From Dugong dugon (lineage: Eukaryota; Chordata; Mammalia; Sirenia; Dugongidae), in the NCBI GenBank assembly GCA_030035585.1, contig CM057476.1, positions 645,001 to 709,000 of the forward strand: 64,000 nucleotides of DNA, read 5' to 3'. The notes beneath the pieces are model-generated. The model was not told the DNA's origin. It made no database searches and saw only the letters and a list, made by a program, of their open reading frames with translations. Below are positions 23,242-34,860 of this stretch, piece after piece. Every line of letters starts with the position of its first letter. The stretch's first letter is position 1. The position numbers were made by a program, and so were the translations under genes.

Positions 23242-23422
23242 GCCTCGCCAAGCCGATAGGTCTGGTGGAAGGACCGGGGGGCCTGGGCCAGGGTGGCGTG
23301 GCTGCCACGCTGAGGGACGACAGCCAGGAGATGGAGGGCAAGTATGAGGAGTTCGGCTACAACGCCCAGCTCAGTGACCGCATCTCCCTGGACAGGAGCA
23401 TCCCTGACTACCGGCCCAAAAA
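23242..23422 (+). CDS. GALNT9: GALNT9 exon 2 (residues 81-141): stem and entry to catalytic region
   Basis: The acceptor has a strong pyrimidine tract ending tttcctgccag before 23242, and the donor is aaaaa|gtgagt after 23422. Joined to exon 1 the frame reads GLAKPIGLVEGPGG and continues through a glycine-rich then acidic stem. It enters the conserved pre-catalytic block with YNAQLSDRISLDRSIPDYRP, the GalNAc-transferase 'SD.ISL.R..PD.R' signature. The exon is 181 nt, phase 1 at entry and phase 2 at exit. Its 5' neighbour is the 21.4-kb intron 1, and it is an isolated exon between two very long introns. Identity is judged by reading and family memory, not by alignment. Confidence 0.95.
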
Positions 23423-23789
23423 GTGAGTACATGCCGGGCATTGCACCACAGTCTGGGGCTCTGGGACACTGAGGTTCACCACTCCTGCCATGAGGCAGAC
23501 TCATAAGGAAGGGGGCCCTGGACATGGGAGACCCCTGTATTGGCAAGCTTCTTCCTCCCTGGTCTCCACCTGCCTTGTGGCATGGGCAGCTACAGGATCA
23601 GGCGCCCCCTCTCCTGAGTGATGTAGCCGCGTGCAGCATCTGCGTGAACTGGGCTACCCAGCAGAAGCTCACAGCGTTGCCATTGACACACAAATGCCCT
23701 GACGTGAGAGGTGTTGGGCTCTGCTAGAGCTCATTCCCACACGCTCTCTGTTTGATCACATTGCAGTAGCAGGCGGGCATGCTCACTGT

Positions 23790-24530
23790 GTTGTTGCTGT
23801 TAGGTGCCATCGAGCCGGTTCCAGCTCACAGCACCTCCATGGACAAGACAACAGAACACTGTCCAGTCCTGCGCCATCCTCACAATCATGCTGGAGCCCA
23901 TTGCTGCAGCCACTGTGTCAATCCATCTCCTTGAGGGTCTTCCTCTTTTTCACTGACCCTCTACTTTACCAAGCATAATGTCCTTCTATAGGAACTCGTC
24001 CCTCCTGATAACATGTCCAAAGTATGTGAGATGTAGTCTCACCATCTTTGCTTCCAAGGAGCATTCTGGCTGTACTTCTTCCAAGACAGATTTGTTCATT
24101 CTTCTGGCGGTCCAGGGTATATTCAATAGTCTTAGCCAACACCATAATTCAAAGGCATCAATTCTTCTTCGGTCTTCCTTATTCACTGCCCAGTTTTCAC
24201 ATGCATCTGAAGTGACTGAAAATACATCAATCCTCAAAGTGACATCCTTGCTTTTCAACATTTTAAAGAGGTCTTTTGCAGCAGATTTGCACAAGGCAAT
24301 ATGTCATTTGGTTTCTTAACTGCTACTTCCATAGATGTTCGTTGTGGATCCAAGTAAAATGAAATCCTTGACAACTTCAATCTTTTCTCCGTTTATCATG
24401 ATGTTGCTTATTGGTCCAGTTGTGAGGATTTTTATTTTCTTTATGTCGAGGTGTAATCCACACTGAAGGCTGTAGTCTTTGATCTTCATCAGTAAGTGCT
24501 TCAAGTCCTCTTCACTTATCAGAAAACTGA
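23790..24530 (-). mobile_element. RTE/BovB-type LINE 3' fragment, minus orientation
   Basis: The complement encodes broken pieces of an RTE-clade reverse transcriptase C-terminus, such as the peptides WTARRMNKSVLEEVQPE and KIKILTTGPISNIMINGEK (an LGST-containing strand follows). Stops and frameshifts show it is dead. The first 140 bases on the + strand are the LINE 3' end and resemble the tail of the long-form SINEs. It begins about 370 bp after exon 2. Confidence 0.9.
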
Positions 24531-24603
24531 CAGGTCTAGTCCCTCATTGCTGAGGTGTCTGCGGCCCCGTTGTTACCACTAAGAGGTGAACCCTGGTCTC
24601 TGA

Positions 24604-24800
24604 TAATCAGATATTATATTTAAATATTTATATTTACAGGTTATATATAAATTCGTATCATATAATTATATTTATACTTACGTACTCATTAATTAAATAA
24701 TTAGTTGTTAATAATTAATAAACCACTGTGCCACCAGGGCTCCAATTAATAAATTATATATTTATGAAAATATATTGAAATATAATCTAAGTATACATTA
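24604..24800 (+). repeat. AT-rich low-complexity tract
   Basis: Dominated by tatatttaaatatttatatt and taattaaataattag-type sequence. The tract resumes at 25008-25045 on the other side of the SINE. Confidence 0.85.
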
Positions 24801-24805
24801 TATAA

Positions 24806-25008
24806 TTGTTGTCGTTAGTTAGTTGCTGTCGATTCTGACTCATGGGGTCATGTGTGCAGAGTAGAACTGCCCCACAGAGTTTTCAAGGCTGTGTTGTTTT
24901 GAAAGCAGATCACCAGGCCTGTCTTCTGAGGTACCTCAGGGTGGCTTTGAACCGCCAGTCTTCTGGTTAGTAGTCCAGTGCTTAACCATTTGTGCCACCC
25001 AGGGACCT
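24806..25008 (-). mobile_element. AfroSINE copy within AT-rich DNA, minus orientation
   Basis: Reversed tail (gttgctgtcgattctgactc), middle (aaagcagatcaccaggcctg), and reversed head (tggttagtagtccagtgctt; gtgccacccagggacct). Both flanks are AT-rich tracts. Confidence 0.9.
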
Positions 25009-25046
25009 ATAATATAATTATATGTGATATAATTATACATAATTAT

Positions 25047-25249
25047 GGAGAAGCCCTGGTGGTGCAATAGTTAAGCGCTAGGCTGCTAACCAAAAGGTTG
25101 TTGATTTGAACCCACCCAGTGGTTCTACAAGGGAAAGACCTGGCAATCTGCTCCCATAAAGATTGAAGCCTAGGAAACCTATGGGGCAGTTCTACTCTGT
25201 AACATAGGGTCGCCATGAGTCAGAATCGACTCGGCGACATACAATAACC
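25047..25249 (+). mobile_element. AfroSINE copy, plus orientation
   Basis: Nearly complete: agccctggtggtgcaatagt, ctaggctgctaaccaaaagg, cataaagattgaagcctagg, ggggcagttctactctgtaa, tgagtcagaatcgactcggc. Confidence 0.95.
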
Positions 25250-26325
25250 ACCCTTAACCCTCGTGGGCTGAGACCCTGTGGTAAACTAGCTTCGGGAGGG
25301 CTCTGAGCCTCACTGTAGCCCAGTCCTGACTTGGCCAAGACCCCCTCAGGGTCCTGACTTGCCCCTTGGGGTCCAGAGTCCCCGTCTATCTGACCAGGGT
25401 TAGAGGTCATGTGGAGGCAATGCTGAGGAGCCTCCAGAAGGTTCTACAGAGAAACATAAATACTGGATTAGTGTAGAAATGAGTGCCCAAGACCTGGGTT
25501 TCTTCTTCATGGCAACAGTGCTGTGTGCTGAAACCTGCAGGGAGGGGAGCAGACAGCATCCCTCTCACTACTTCTGGTTCTCTTCTAACAGCTCCAAGCT
25601 GCTGCTGGGCCATAGTAAGGAGTGCTGTGACCAGTAGAGGCCAGCCTGGGCGGGTAGGGGACTCCTGGGGCCACACACTTGCTGACTGCACTGTGGTGTT
25701 TCCGTTATCACTATGGCTGCCTGGAGGCTCACAGGCAGGAGCAGAGCTCAAACTCAGCAGCTATACTAATCCTGATGGTTGACTTCAGGCCATCCTCCTG
25801 AGTTCGGGACACACCGGGGGCACATGTTCAAAAATGTACATTTCCCGTTTCTCTCTCTCTCATTTCCCATCTGGGAATCCACCCCCCACCCCACCCCCCA
25901 ATCCATTTTCAGCCCCAGCAGCGGGGACAGAACACATGACCTATCTAAGCCAATCAGAGCATGACAATCCACCAGCCCCACGGAGTGCTTCAGGTGTTAT
26001 CATATGATCTGCACCAGTGCAATCAGAGTGAGTCTTACAATTAACTTGTGGCCATTGGGGCAAAAAATCAGGCTCTTTCCCACAAGGTGAAACTGCAGGG
26101 TTGGGAGTCTGGGGCAGCTGCAGCCACTGTATCATCAAGAGGGGAGGGCATGGAGCTTCCAGGGCCCGCTTGTGAAACCTGAGAAAGAACCCAATGCGGT
26201 AGTGGCAGAGGTGAGAGGTGGAGAGAACTGAGCCCCAGGGCCACACTATGACACTTGGATCCAGCTGTTCCTGAAGCCAGCCCATATGGGCTTTGCAATA
26301 TGTTAGTGTTATTTACATAGATCAT

Positions 26326-26489
26326 GGAGCCCTGGTGGCGTAGTGGTTAAGAGCTCGGCTGCTAACCAAAAGTTTGGCAGTTCAAATCCACCAGTCACTC
26401 CTTGGAAACCTTATGGGGCAGTTCTACTCTGTCCTATGGGGTTGCCATGAGTCAGACTGGCTCAAAGGTACCTAACAACAATGACAATG
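26326..26489 (+). mobile_element. Short-form AfroSINE, plus orientation
   Basis: The short form lacks the 'aagaaaggcctgg' middle. The head ggagccctggtggcgtagtg runs through ctccttggaaaccttatggg to tgccatgagtcagactggct. A short AT repeat follows the tail. Confidence 0.95.
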
Positions 26490-27007
26490 TATATATAACA
26501 GATATATATATATTTTTTCTTAAGCAAATTCGAATTGGGTTTCCTGCTTCTTAAAGCTGAAAGAGTAAAAGTCCACCTGATTCACCTAATGAGTCACAGC
26601 ACAACCTCCTTACCCAGGTGCCCCATCCTCCTGGGGCCTTGCTGCGCTGGATTTGCCTGTGCAGCCAGAGTCCATCTTGGAGACGCAGCTCCACCCTCCG
26701 GCCCTCACATTGCAGGTGACACCCCCTCTTTAAGGAACCCCAATCTGCCAAAATAAAAACTGACAAAAGAGATCAACTTTGGTCGTCATTTTAATGTTAT
26801 AAAAGAAGACATCCGGGCAAACTTTTAAATAACCAATGTTTAAAATATGCTTTAATGGATAGTAACCTGACTTACAGATACTCTGACTTGAAGGGGCACA
26901 GGTCTCTCCCCCCTGAATTAGCAAATGCAGATTTTATTTAGTTATTTACACATTTACCTATATTCCATTTCTTTCCACAAAGGGCACGAGGCAGCTTTGA
27001 TGTCAGT

Positions 27008-27008
<1 letters not shown>

Positions 27009-27041
<33 letters not shown>
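27009..27041 (+). repeat. CA dinucleotide microsatellite
   Basis: About 16 uninterrupted CA units. Confidence 0.97.
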
Positions 27042-27043
<2 letters not shown>

Positions 27044-27299
27044 ATGGACAATAAGCTAGGATAGAAAAGAGGCCTTTCTGCTCCCCTCCTGCCCCTCCAG
27101 GGTGCAGCCCAGAGCTTCCTTCCCACACCAGGGGAGTGGACCGCGGGACATGGTGCCTGTGTAGGGACAGCCCCGTGCACATACTGTTCAGAACACGAAG
27201 CTGAGGTAGGCACTGTGTCCTCATTACTCATCCCAGGGACAGCTTTCCGCAAACGATGTCAGGCTGAGAAACCTGCAGTTTTACAAGGCGGACAGCAGA

Positions 27300-27505
27300 A
27301 GAGTGTGGCTGGCATCTCAGAGTGCCTCCTACAGGTCAGGTGCAGGTATTAGCTCACCTAATCCCCACAACAAGCCTTTGAGGGAGGTCTGTTATTGTCC
27401 CCATTTTACAGAGGAAGAAACAGAGGCAGGAAGGGTTTCAGTCTCTGGATTGAGGTCATGTAGTGAGTAGGTGGCAGAGGTGGGATTCAAACCCAGGCAG
27501 TCCAG
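27300..27505 (-). mobile_element. MIR element, minus orientation
   Basis: taatccccacaacaagcctt, ccccattttacagaggaaga and gtgggattcaaacccaggca are the reversed MIR core. Confidence 0.85.
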
Positions 27506-28107
27506 AGAAACGTGACCGCAGGAGAGGGCACTGAGCCAGTCCTTCCGAAGGAAAGTGGTGGAGGAGGCAGCTATCTCCTCGGAAATGGCACAGGGCTGGG
27601 GAGCTGGGGTGGTCTGCCTGCTGGTGCTGCACCCAGGGTCTCTCCCGGCCTTGGACCAGCTCTTGTCCCACTTTCTCCCTCCTGCAAGCTTCAAGAGTTA
27701 GCAGCTGTTTCTCCCTCTGCCACCACCCACTTTCTGTGCACATCTTCCTCTCCAGGCTCCATGATGAGGACATGGAGCCTCCTTCTTCCCTACTGAAACA
27801 TCCACACCAACCCTCTGGAATGTTTTGTTTCACAGAAACAGATGGGGTGATTGAAGAAGTGGCAGAGAGTGAGCGAGTTCTATTCATCAGAAGTCTCAAC
27901 ATCTTCGGGCTGCAGGGGTACCTGGGCATGCCTGTGCCGTGTGGGGGGTCTCCTTGTGGGCATCCACTCCCCCTCAAGTATCCAGTATCCTGGGAGACGA
28001 GGTCTGCATAGAGTCCCACGATGCTGACCCTGGTGGCTGAGTGGTAGGACCAAACCCAATTTGAACTGGCCTCAGCAAAAAGAGGAGTTTATTGGCTTGA
28101 GAAACTG

Positions 28108-28240
28108 AAAAGTGTGTGTGTGTGTGTGTGTGTGCAGGTGCGTGCACACACGTGTGCATGTGTGAGTGTGCATGGGCATATGCATGTGTGTGCATGTGTG
28201 TGCGCATGTATGAATGTGTGTGTATGCATGTGTATGTACC
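28108..28240 (+). repeat. TG-rich microsatellite, interrupted
   Basis: A pure (TG) run of about 12 units, then interrupted tg/ca/at repeats (gtgtgcatgtgtgagtgtgc). Confidence 0.95.
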
Positions 28241-28317
28241 CTACTAGTGGGCAGCCCCATCTGCTCTCCAGCACAAGTCCTCACTCCCTTTCCCATCAGA
28301 TGCATTATTGATTTCCC

Positions 28318-28590
28318 TTTGTCTAGAGGTAGATAGCTTTTCTAATTAAGCAGCGGCTTTAATTATGCCACAAAGCACATAACATCGATCTTGATTATTA
28401 AGACTGGCCCATGGGATGTGAGAGGAAGACTGGCAAATCCAAATTAAACAGGATCATAAAAATGAATGACCTTATCCGAGAACCATCCTACATTCCACTG
28501 CAGTAATTTTCCCCGTTACATATTTGCAAAGTCTTCATGCATATTAATTGTTTAAGCTGCCAACAGCTTGGCTGTCAGCATTAACAAGTG
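28318..28590 (+). promoter_or_regulatory. Candidate conserved non-coding block, intron 2
   Basis: Repeat-free, AT-leaning sequence with several homeodomain-type cores: taatta at 28343 and 28360, and attaatt near 28542. It sits between GT tracts. Regulatory function is inferred only from composition and motif crowding. Confidence 0.25.
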
Positions 28591-29499
28591 GGGATTTAGT
28601 GGATGGTTGATATGACGAGGTGGGAACAGGTACCCTGTTCAGGCTCCGGAAGTAAGTGATCCAACTAACTCCTGTCGTGTAGGGTCTGGGGTGTGGAGGC
28701 AGGTGTCTCGATGAGGATGGGAAAATGAAGCTGTCACGGGGCACGCAAGCCCCGTGTCATGCAGCTTCTTCCAGGGGACAGGTGCCTTGCTGCCTTTCCC
28801 TACCAGGTGTGGAGGTGATTCCTGGCTGGGCAGTAAATTCCTCACCATGGATGCCCTTCCCACCCACCCGGCCCCAACTCTGCGCCCTGGGAAGGAAGGA
28901 AGGGACTCCAGGAGGTGGGGAGAGGCCCCAGATGAGTCACCCCCGCTCTGGGATGGTCACCCGAGGGGAGGAGCTCCCACTGGGCTGTGGGCACCTGGGC
29001 CCTCGCCCGACAGCCTCTCAAATCCAGGCTCACCCCGGCGGCAGGCAGAGGTTAGTGGGAGCCAAAGAGGGAGGCCAAGGCCACCTGCCCTGAGGGTGAC
29101 TCAGATGTGGCTTCAACGGGATTTGTAGGGCAGAGCCCACTTAATACGGCCCTGCAGGGACACAGATTCCGAGTCCTATGTAAAAGGTGCCTCGCTCCAT
29201 CAGCTTGGGGTCCAGCTCTGTGTCTGCTCCAGTCACGTGTCCACTCCCAGTGTCCCCCAAGCATACCTCTGGGAAGATGTGTTTGTACTGCCGGGTGCAG
29301 AGTGTGGGGGTCTGTGTGTATCTCCTGAGTCCACAGGGGTTTGAGTCTCTGCCTGTGGGTTATCTGTGCATGCCCTTCACTCATGAACATGTACCCTAGA
29401 CAAACATGAGTGCCTCGACAGACCGTCACTGTCTCAGTCTGAGGAGAGTCTGTCTCCAAGGGCGTGTGGCTGGCAAGAGATGCCGCATGTGCACATGCG

Positions 29500-29992
29500 C
29501 ATACGTACACCTGTGTTTATATGTGTATGCATGTCACATGCTTGTGTGTATATGTTTATGTGTGTGCATGCATGCATATGTCCGTGTGAGTGTAGGTGTG
29601 TGTGCATGCATCCATGCCTGCGCACGTGTGTGTGTGGCTGTGTGTATGTGTGTGTGTGCATGAGTGTAGGTGTGTGTGCATGTGTGGGTGTGCATCCATG
29701 CCTGTGCATGTGTGTGTATGGCTGTGTGTATATTTGTGTGCATGTGTGTGGGTGTGCGTACATGCCTGTGCATGGGTGTGTATGGCTGTGTGTATATGTG
29801 TGTGTACATGAGTGTAGGTCTGTGTCCATGCCTGTGCATGTGTGTGTATGGCTGTGTGTATATGTGTGTGTGTACATGAGTGTAGGTGTGTGTCCATGCC
29901 TGTGCATGTGTGTGAGCACATGTGTGGCTGTGTGTGCGCGCATGTGTGTACGTGTGTGTGCATGTGGGTGTGTGTCCATGTCCATGCACATG
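29500..29992 (+). repeat. GT-rich minisatellite, irregular period of about 64-84 bp
   Basis: The anchor ccatgcctg (or acatgcctg) recurs near 29612, 29696, 29760, 29826 and 29894 among tgtgtgtatggctgtgtgta and gtacatgagtgtaggt. Long Cys/Val-rich and His/Thr-rich frames on the two strands are by-products. Confidence 0.93.
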
Positions 29993-30914
29993 TATGCACT
30001 GGGTGAATGGATGGACTCAGTCATGGAAAGACAGGGCCCTGGAGCAGGAGGCTTGGTGTTTCCTCCATTTGCATCCTCCCTATGTCCACGTGCTGGTGTC
30101 CCTGGGGCTGGCTCTGCCTCTGTGTGTGCCCCCGGCATCCTGCCTTTGCCCTCTACTGCCCTGGCCAGCAGGAAGCCCAGAGCTGGCTGTGGCCTTGCTC
30201 ATTCCAGATTCTGAGCTTGTGCTGCTGTTCGCAAGAGCAGGAGCATGTCGCACACAGAGGCAGATGCTGCTACCAGGGGACATCTGTAGAGTATGTCAGG
30301 CAGACACCACTGTGACGTGCCTTCCAGGAACCTTCTGTGAGCTCTTCCCAGAAGCATCGTTCACAGCCTTGAAGGCTTGGCCAACCAAGGCCAGTCTCCT
30401 ATGCAGGAGATGAGTGTGCATCCTGTCGTCTCCAAGCCGCACTCGCTGTTCCTGGAAGGACCTACCACTCCATCCCCTTCCCAGCGGCACAAAGGACGCC
30501 CCTGTAAATCTCCATTAGTATGGCTCATCGAGGCCCTGTTTCCCACTGTGGGCTGTGGCGGGGGGGATACCACCTGCCATGCGTTCTAACCAAGACCTCG
30601 GAAATGGCCCTCAGAGCCAGTAGTTGCTCCCGTTCTCTCAGAAATGTGTTTGTGGCCAAGGCCGTCCTGTCTCCCTTTGGCTCTGTGTGAGGAATGCAGA
30701 GTCCTCGGCAGATCTCTCTGCCCCCCGGACTCGGCCCAACTCCCTCTCCGGAAGCACAAACCTAATACGACCTAACCCTTTCTGCCTGGTCATACCACGC
30801 ATGCATTAACTCAGCTAGTCTTCAGGAAGCACCAATGACGTGCCCACCACTGCGTGGGGACACCATGTGTCCATGGAAAAGATGGACAGGCTGGACTTTG
30901 GGAAACACACCTGT

Positions 30915-31215
30915 TCCAGCTACTATTGCTGCTTAACAAATTACCCCAGAATCCAGCAGCGGTTTGGCCACGTTTTAGTGCTCATGGACTCAGAGGGCCA
31001 GGAATTCGGACAGGGTGCCGAGAGCATGGCTTCCCTCTGCAGGACTGTCTGGCCCTTGGCTGGGGAGAAGGAATGGCGGGAGCACACAACAGCTGCGGGG
31101 CTGGGCAGCTGGGCTGGAACCGTCTCGGGGCATCTTCACTCCTGTGTCTGGCAGATGGGACTGACTATGGCTGGATGCTTGGCAGGGGCTGTCCACTAGT
31201 GCCCACACGTGGCCT
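30915..31215 (-). mobile_element. Probable old eutherian repeat, family unnamed
   Basis: tactattgctgcttaacaaa, ttaccccagaatccagcagc and cgtggcctcttcatgtgctc match a dispersed repeat I know by sequence but cannot name safely. The copy at 34410-34860 looks related. Confidence 0.5.
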
Positions 31216-31807
31216 CTTCATGTGCTCCCAGATTGTGGTGGGCCAGCCCAGGCCCTTCCGCCTCCTGCCCGCCCATCACAAGCTGGACAAGCTGCTTGTG
31301 GAGCTGTGCTCTTGTTCAACTCAATTCTTTCCAAACATCGTAAGCTTGGTTTATTTTGTCTGACAGAAATGGTGCTATTTAAGCCCAGAGAAGAACCCTG
31401 TGGTTCCACTTAACCTGAATTATTCCAGGACTGCAGCGTCACGGCTGGTTTTCACTTCCTCTGTCCCACTGAAGTCCTTCCCTGGTTGTGGTCCCTGCCT
31501 GCTGGGAGGCCACTTCCTCCCACAGCAGGAGCATAGGTCACTGGGCTGTCGGCTGGGAGCCAGGCCAGGTGTCAGGGGAGAGGAGTGTCACTGGCCATCG
31601 AAACAGAACAGCGAATTCAGAGACAAGAGGGCAGCCAGGCGGAGAATTTCACAGTAGCACTTGATATAACAAAAACTGGGCATGGCTGTGAAGTCCACCA
31701 TGAGAAGGACGTGTTTACACAGCCAAACACCATACAACAGTGGAAGAAACCTCAGCCACTTGCAGCAACCTGGGTACAATTCAGGATCCTAACGTTGTCC
31801 CGTGAAG

Positions 31808-32390
31808 TTGTCAATGATTTCATTCTACTTGGATCAACAATCAACACCCATGGGAGCAGCAGTCAAGAAATCAAACAATGTATCCCATTAGGCAAATCTG
31901 CTGCAAAAGACGACTTTAAAGAGAAGATGTCATCCTGATGACTAAGGGGCGCCTGACCCAAACCATGGCCTTTTCAGTCGCCTCATATGCATGTGAAAGC
32001 CGGACAGTGAAAAAAGAAGACAAAAAGAGAAATAATGTATTCGAATTGTAGTATTGGCAGAGAATACTGAATATACTGTGGACTTCCAGAACAACAAACA
32101 AATCAGTCTTTGAAGAAATACGACCAGAACGCTCCTTAGAAGCAAGGATGGTGAGACTTCAACTTGCTTACTTTGGACACATCACCAGGAAACAAGGACA
32201 TCATGTTTGGTCAAGTAGAGGGTCAGCGACACGAGGGAAACCCTCAATGACGTGGATTGACACACAGCTGTGACAAGGGTCCCAAACATACCAGCCATCA
32301 GGAAGCTGGCCAGGACGGGTCGGCACCTTGTTCTGTTACACACAAGGTCACAGTGAGTCGGAGCTGACTGGAAGCAACTAACAGCAGGTG
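31808..32390 (+). mobile_element. RTE/BovB-type LINE 3' fragment, plus orientation
   Basis: Encodes degraded RTE reverse transcriptase C-terminal sequence (VNDFILLGSTINTHGSSSQE, then after frameshifts IRPERSLEARMVRLQLAYF). It ends with cagtgagtcggagctgactg, the same motif that ends the AfroSINEs. Dead copy. Confidence 0.9.
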
Positions 32391-32446
32391 AAAAAGGAAA
32401 GATGCTAAAGAATGCATGAATTATGCTTCCACTTATATCAACTTCA

Positions 32447-32649
32447 GGAGCCTGTGGGTGGCACAAACCGTTAAGCACTGAGCTACTAACTAAAATGCTG
32501 GCTTTTCGAATCCACCCAGAAGTGCCCTGGAAGAAAGGCCTGTTGACCTACTTTCAAAATCCAGCCACTGAAAACCCTACAGAGCACAGTTCTACTCTGA
32601 CACACATGGGGTTGCCACGAATCAGTCGACTCCATGGCAGCTGGCTTTT
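32447..32649 (+). mobile_element. AfroSINE copy with target-site duplication
   Basis: The head (gtgggtggcacaaaccgtta), middle (gaagaaaggcctgttgacct) and tail (cgaatcagtcgactccatgg) are clear. Near-identical flanks tatcaacttcag (32436) and tatcaactccag (32650) look like a 12-bp target-site duplication with one change. Confidence 0.92.
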
Positions 32650-32814
32650 TATCAACTCCAGAAACAACAACACGGAGGAGCATGTTACTGGGGATGCAAA
32701 CGTGTCCTGAAACTGCAAAAAGAAGTGTAGGGACTATGGTACAGCTCAAGGAACAGCTACTGCAGAAGGCGGCAAGAAGACAGGGCTGGTGCTACACGCA
32801 CACTGGGTGCCGGG

Positions 32815-32990
32815 GTAATGGTAACTTTCTTTTCTATTGTGGTGAAATATATATAACCAGACATTTGCCATTTCAATCATTTTTACACAGTTCAGTGACA
32901 TTAACTGGGTTTCCCACGATGTGCAACCATCACCACTACCTGTTTCCAAGTTTTTCCCTGATATTCTTTTCTTAAACGGGGTTTCAGGCA
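32815..32990 (-). mobile_element. L1 3' untranslated fragment, minus orientation
   Basis: attgtggtgaaatatatata, cagttcagtgacattaactg and gtgcaaccatcaccactacc resemble L1M 3' sequence. Confidence 0.7.
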
Positions 32991-33654
32991 CAAGGATTTT
33001 TATTGCTTCATTCATCTTCATACCTTACATGTGTTTGATAAATATCCCTTTCTACCAACTCAATATTTAATAAATTAAAAAAAAGTTTTTTTTTAAATTT
33101 TATTTTTTAAAAAAAATTGAGAATGGAATTATGTTATATGTAAAAGAGATTATATGTATGCAAATTAGTGCTGGGCAAAACTGCACCATATATACTGCAC
33201 TGTTCCTAATTCAAACAACAATTTGTAAGCTGCAAATGTCTATACTGAGTGTAACTTGTTAAACATGCATTAATGGAAGAAGGCAGGATCGAGCACTATC
33301 CTTTGGAAAGCAAAGGAAGAGAAGGAAGGAGACGCATCGTCTCTGAGACCTGCCCAGAGGTGCCCGCCGTGGCCCTCTGTGTTATTTCAGTGTCTGTCGG
33401 TGGCTGTGGCTAAGAAAGCTGGGATGCTTTATCCCACACAACCTTTCACAGTGGCGACGAGGAGTTGGGCAGGGCCACGCTCCCTCTGTCCCCTCTAGAA
33501 GATCCTTCCTATCTCTTCCAGCTTCTGATAGCCCCGGGTGTTTGTGGGTGTTCTGTGGCTTTGGATGCACCTACACGTGGTGCATGCCTTCCCCTTATGT
33601 GCGACCCTGTCTTCCCGTCAAGAAGAGGGGGGTTGGCCCTTTATAAGACACCAC

Positions 33655-33812
33655 TCAGTAGGGATCAGGCCCCTCTCTACTTTGGTATGGCTTCATTAAC
33701 TGATGACATCTGCAAAGAAAAGCTCCATTTCCAAATAGGGTCACGTTCACAGGTACAGGGGTTAGAATTTCCACGTACCTCTTTGGGGGACACAATTCAA
33801 TCCATAACACAT
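33655..33812 (-). mobile_element. MaLR-type LTR fragment, minus orientation
   Basis: tttccaaatagggtcacgtt, acaggtacaggggttagaat and ggggacacaattcaatccat match the 5' end of an MLT1-like LTR, reversed. Confidence 0.8.
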
Positions 33813-34409
33813 ATGATTAAATAAATCAAACGGTACAAAAGAAGGTGTGAGGAAAAGTGGCCCCTCTCAGCAGTCCTGATGTTCCCTGCGCTGACCTGTG
33901 GGATTCAGCTGTACCCTAACTCACACAAACTCCCAAGCATGCCCCCCCACACCCCTGGGGGTCCCGACCTCCACTTCCCTGCAGTTTGATACACCTGCCG
34001 GCCTCTTTCTCCTGGGTCTCCTGCCACTCCAGGGACCCTCAGGACAGGACCTGAGGTAACCCTGGTGGCACTCGCTGGTGAGTGGCCACATTGGGTCCCC
34101 ATGAGCATGCCTGAGTGACCAATTAATGCAGATGGCATGGGGACGGTCCCCCACGAGTCTCTGTCCTGCTCAGCACCCTCATCACTAGCCTCTCAGGGGA
34201 GTCAGACTCTGTCGCCTCATCTCCCTCAAAGCTCATGAAAGTGGACGACCTGAAGCCATTCCCTGCGTCCTGAGGGGAGGGAGGGCTCCCCTAGCCCTTC
34301 CCCACAAGGAAGGCGGCCGGGGTGCATCCACAGCCCACTCTCTCAAAAAGACCCTCGTCCTGTCTCCAACCCCTCTCGGCCCACAATCCTCCACTTTGAG
34401 AAGTCTCTT

Positions 34410-34860
34410 CGAGTTCTGCGTAGCTGGTCTAACACCTCTCTTTGGATCATGGCAGTAGTTGGCTGTGTCTTCCGAGGCTGGAATGTCTCAGGTGGTTTTT
34501 TCACTCACATGTTTGGCACCCGGACTGGGATGGCTGGAAAGCTAGTGCTGGCCCAGCATTTCTCTCTTTGTGTGGTCTCTCTATGTGGCTTGGGCTTCCT
34601 CACAACATGGCGGTCTCAGGGCACTAGGACTTCCAGTGTAATGGCTGGCTTCACCCTGAGCTGGTGTTCCTAGAGGCCTGTGTCGGTGTTGCAAGATTTT
34701 TTATGACCTGTCGTTGGAGTCCCAGAACATGACGTCTGCTGCATTCTCTTGCTCAAACAAGTCACTAAGGCCAATCCAGATTCCAGGGGAGGGAATTAGA
34801 CTCCTCCTCTCAATGAAGGAGCAGCAAAGAATTTGCAGCCATCTTTAGTGTATTTCCAGA
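34410..34860 (-). mobile_element. Probable old eutherian repeat, family unnamed
   Basis: ggtctctctatgtggcttgg, cctcacaacatggcggtctc, caagtcactaaggccaatcc and cagattccaggggagggaat are hallmarks of the same dispersed family as at 30915. Confidence 0.55.

Noticed and set aside
23986-24504. Reverse-transcriptase-like frames as a host gene
   Set aside because: Fragments of a dead RTE LINE with stops and frameshifts, in an intron.
29434-30214. 234-aa His/Thr-rich (-) and 244-aa Cys/Val-rich (+) open frames
   Set aside because: They come from alternating GT/CA repeats, where both strands stay open by composition. The Cys-rich look does not indicate a metal-binding protein.
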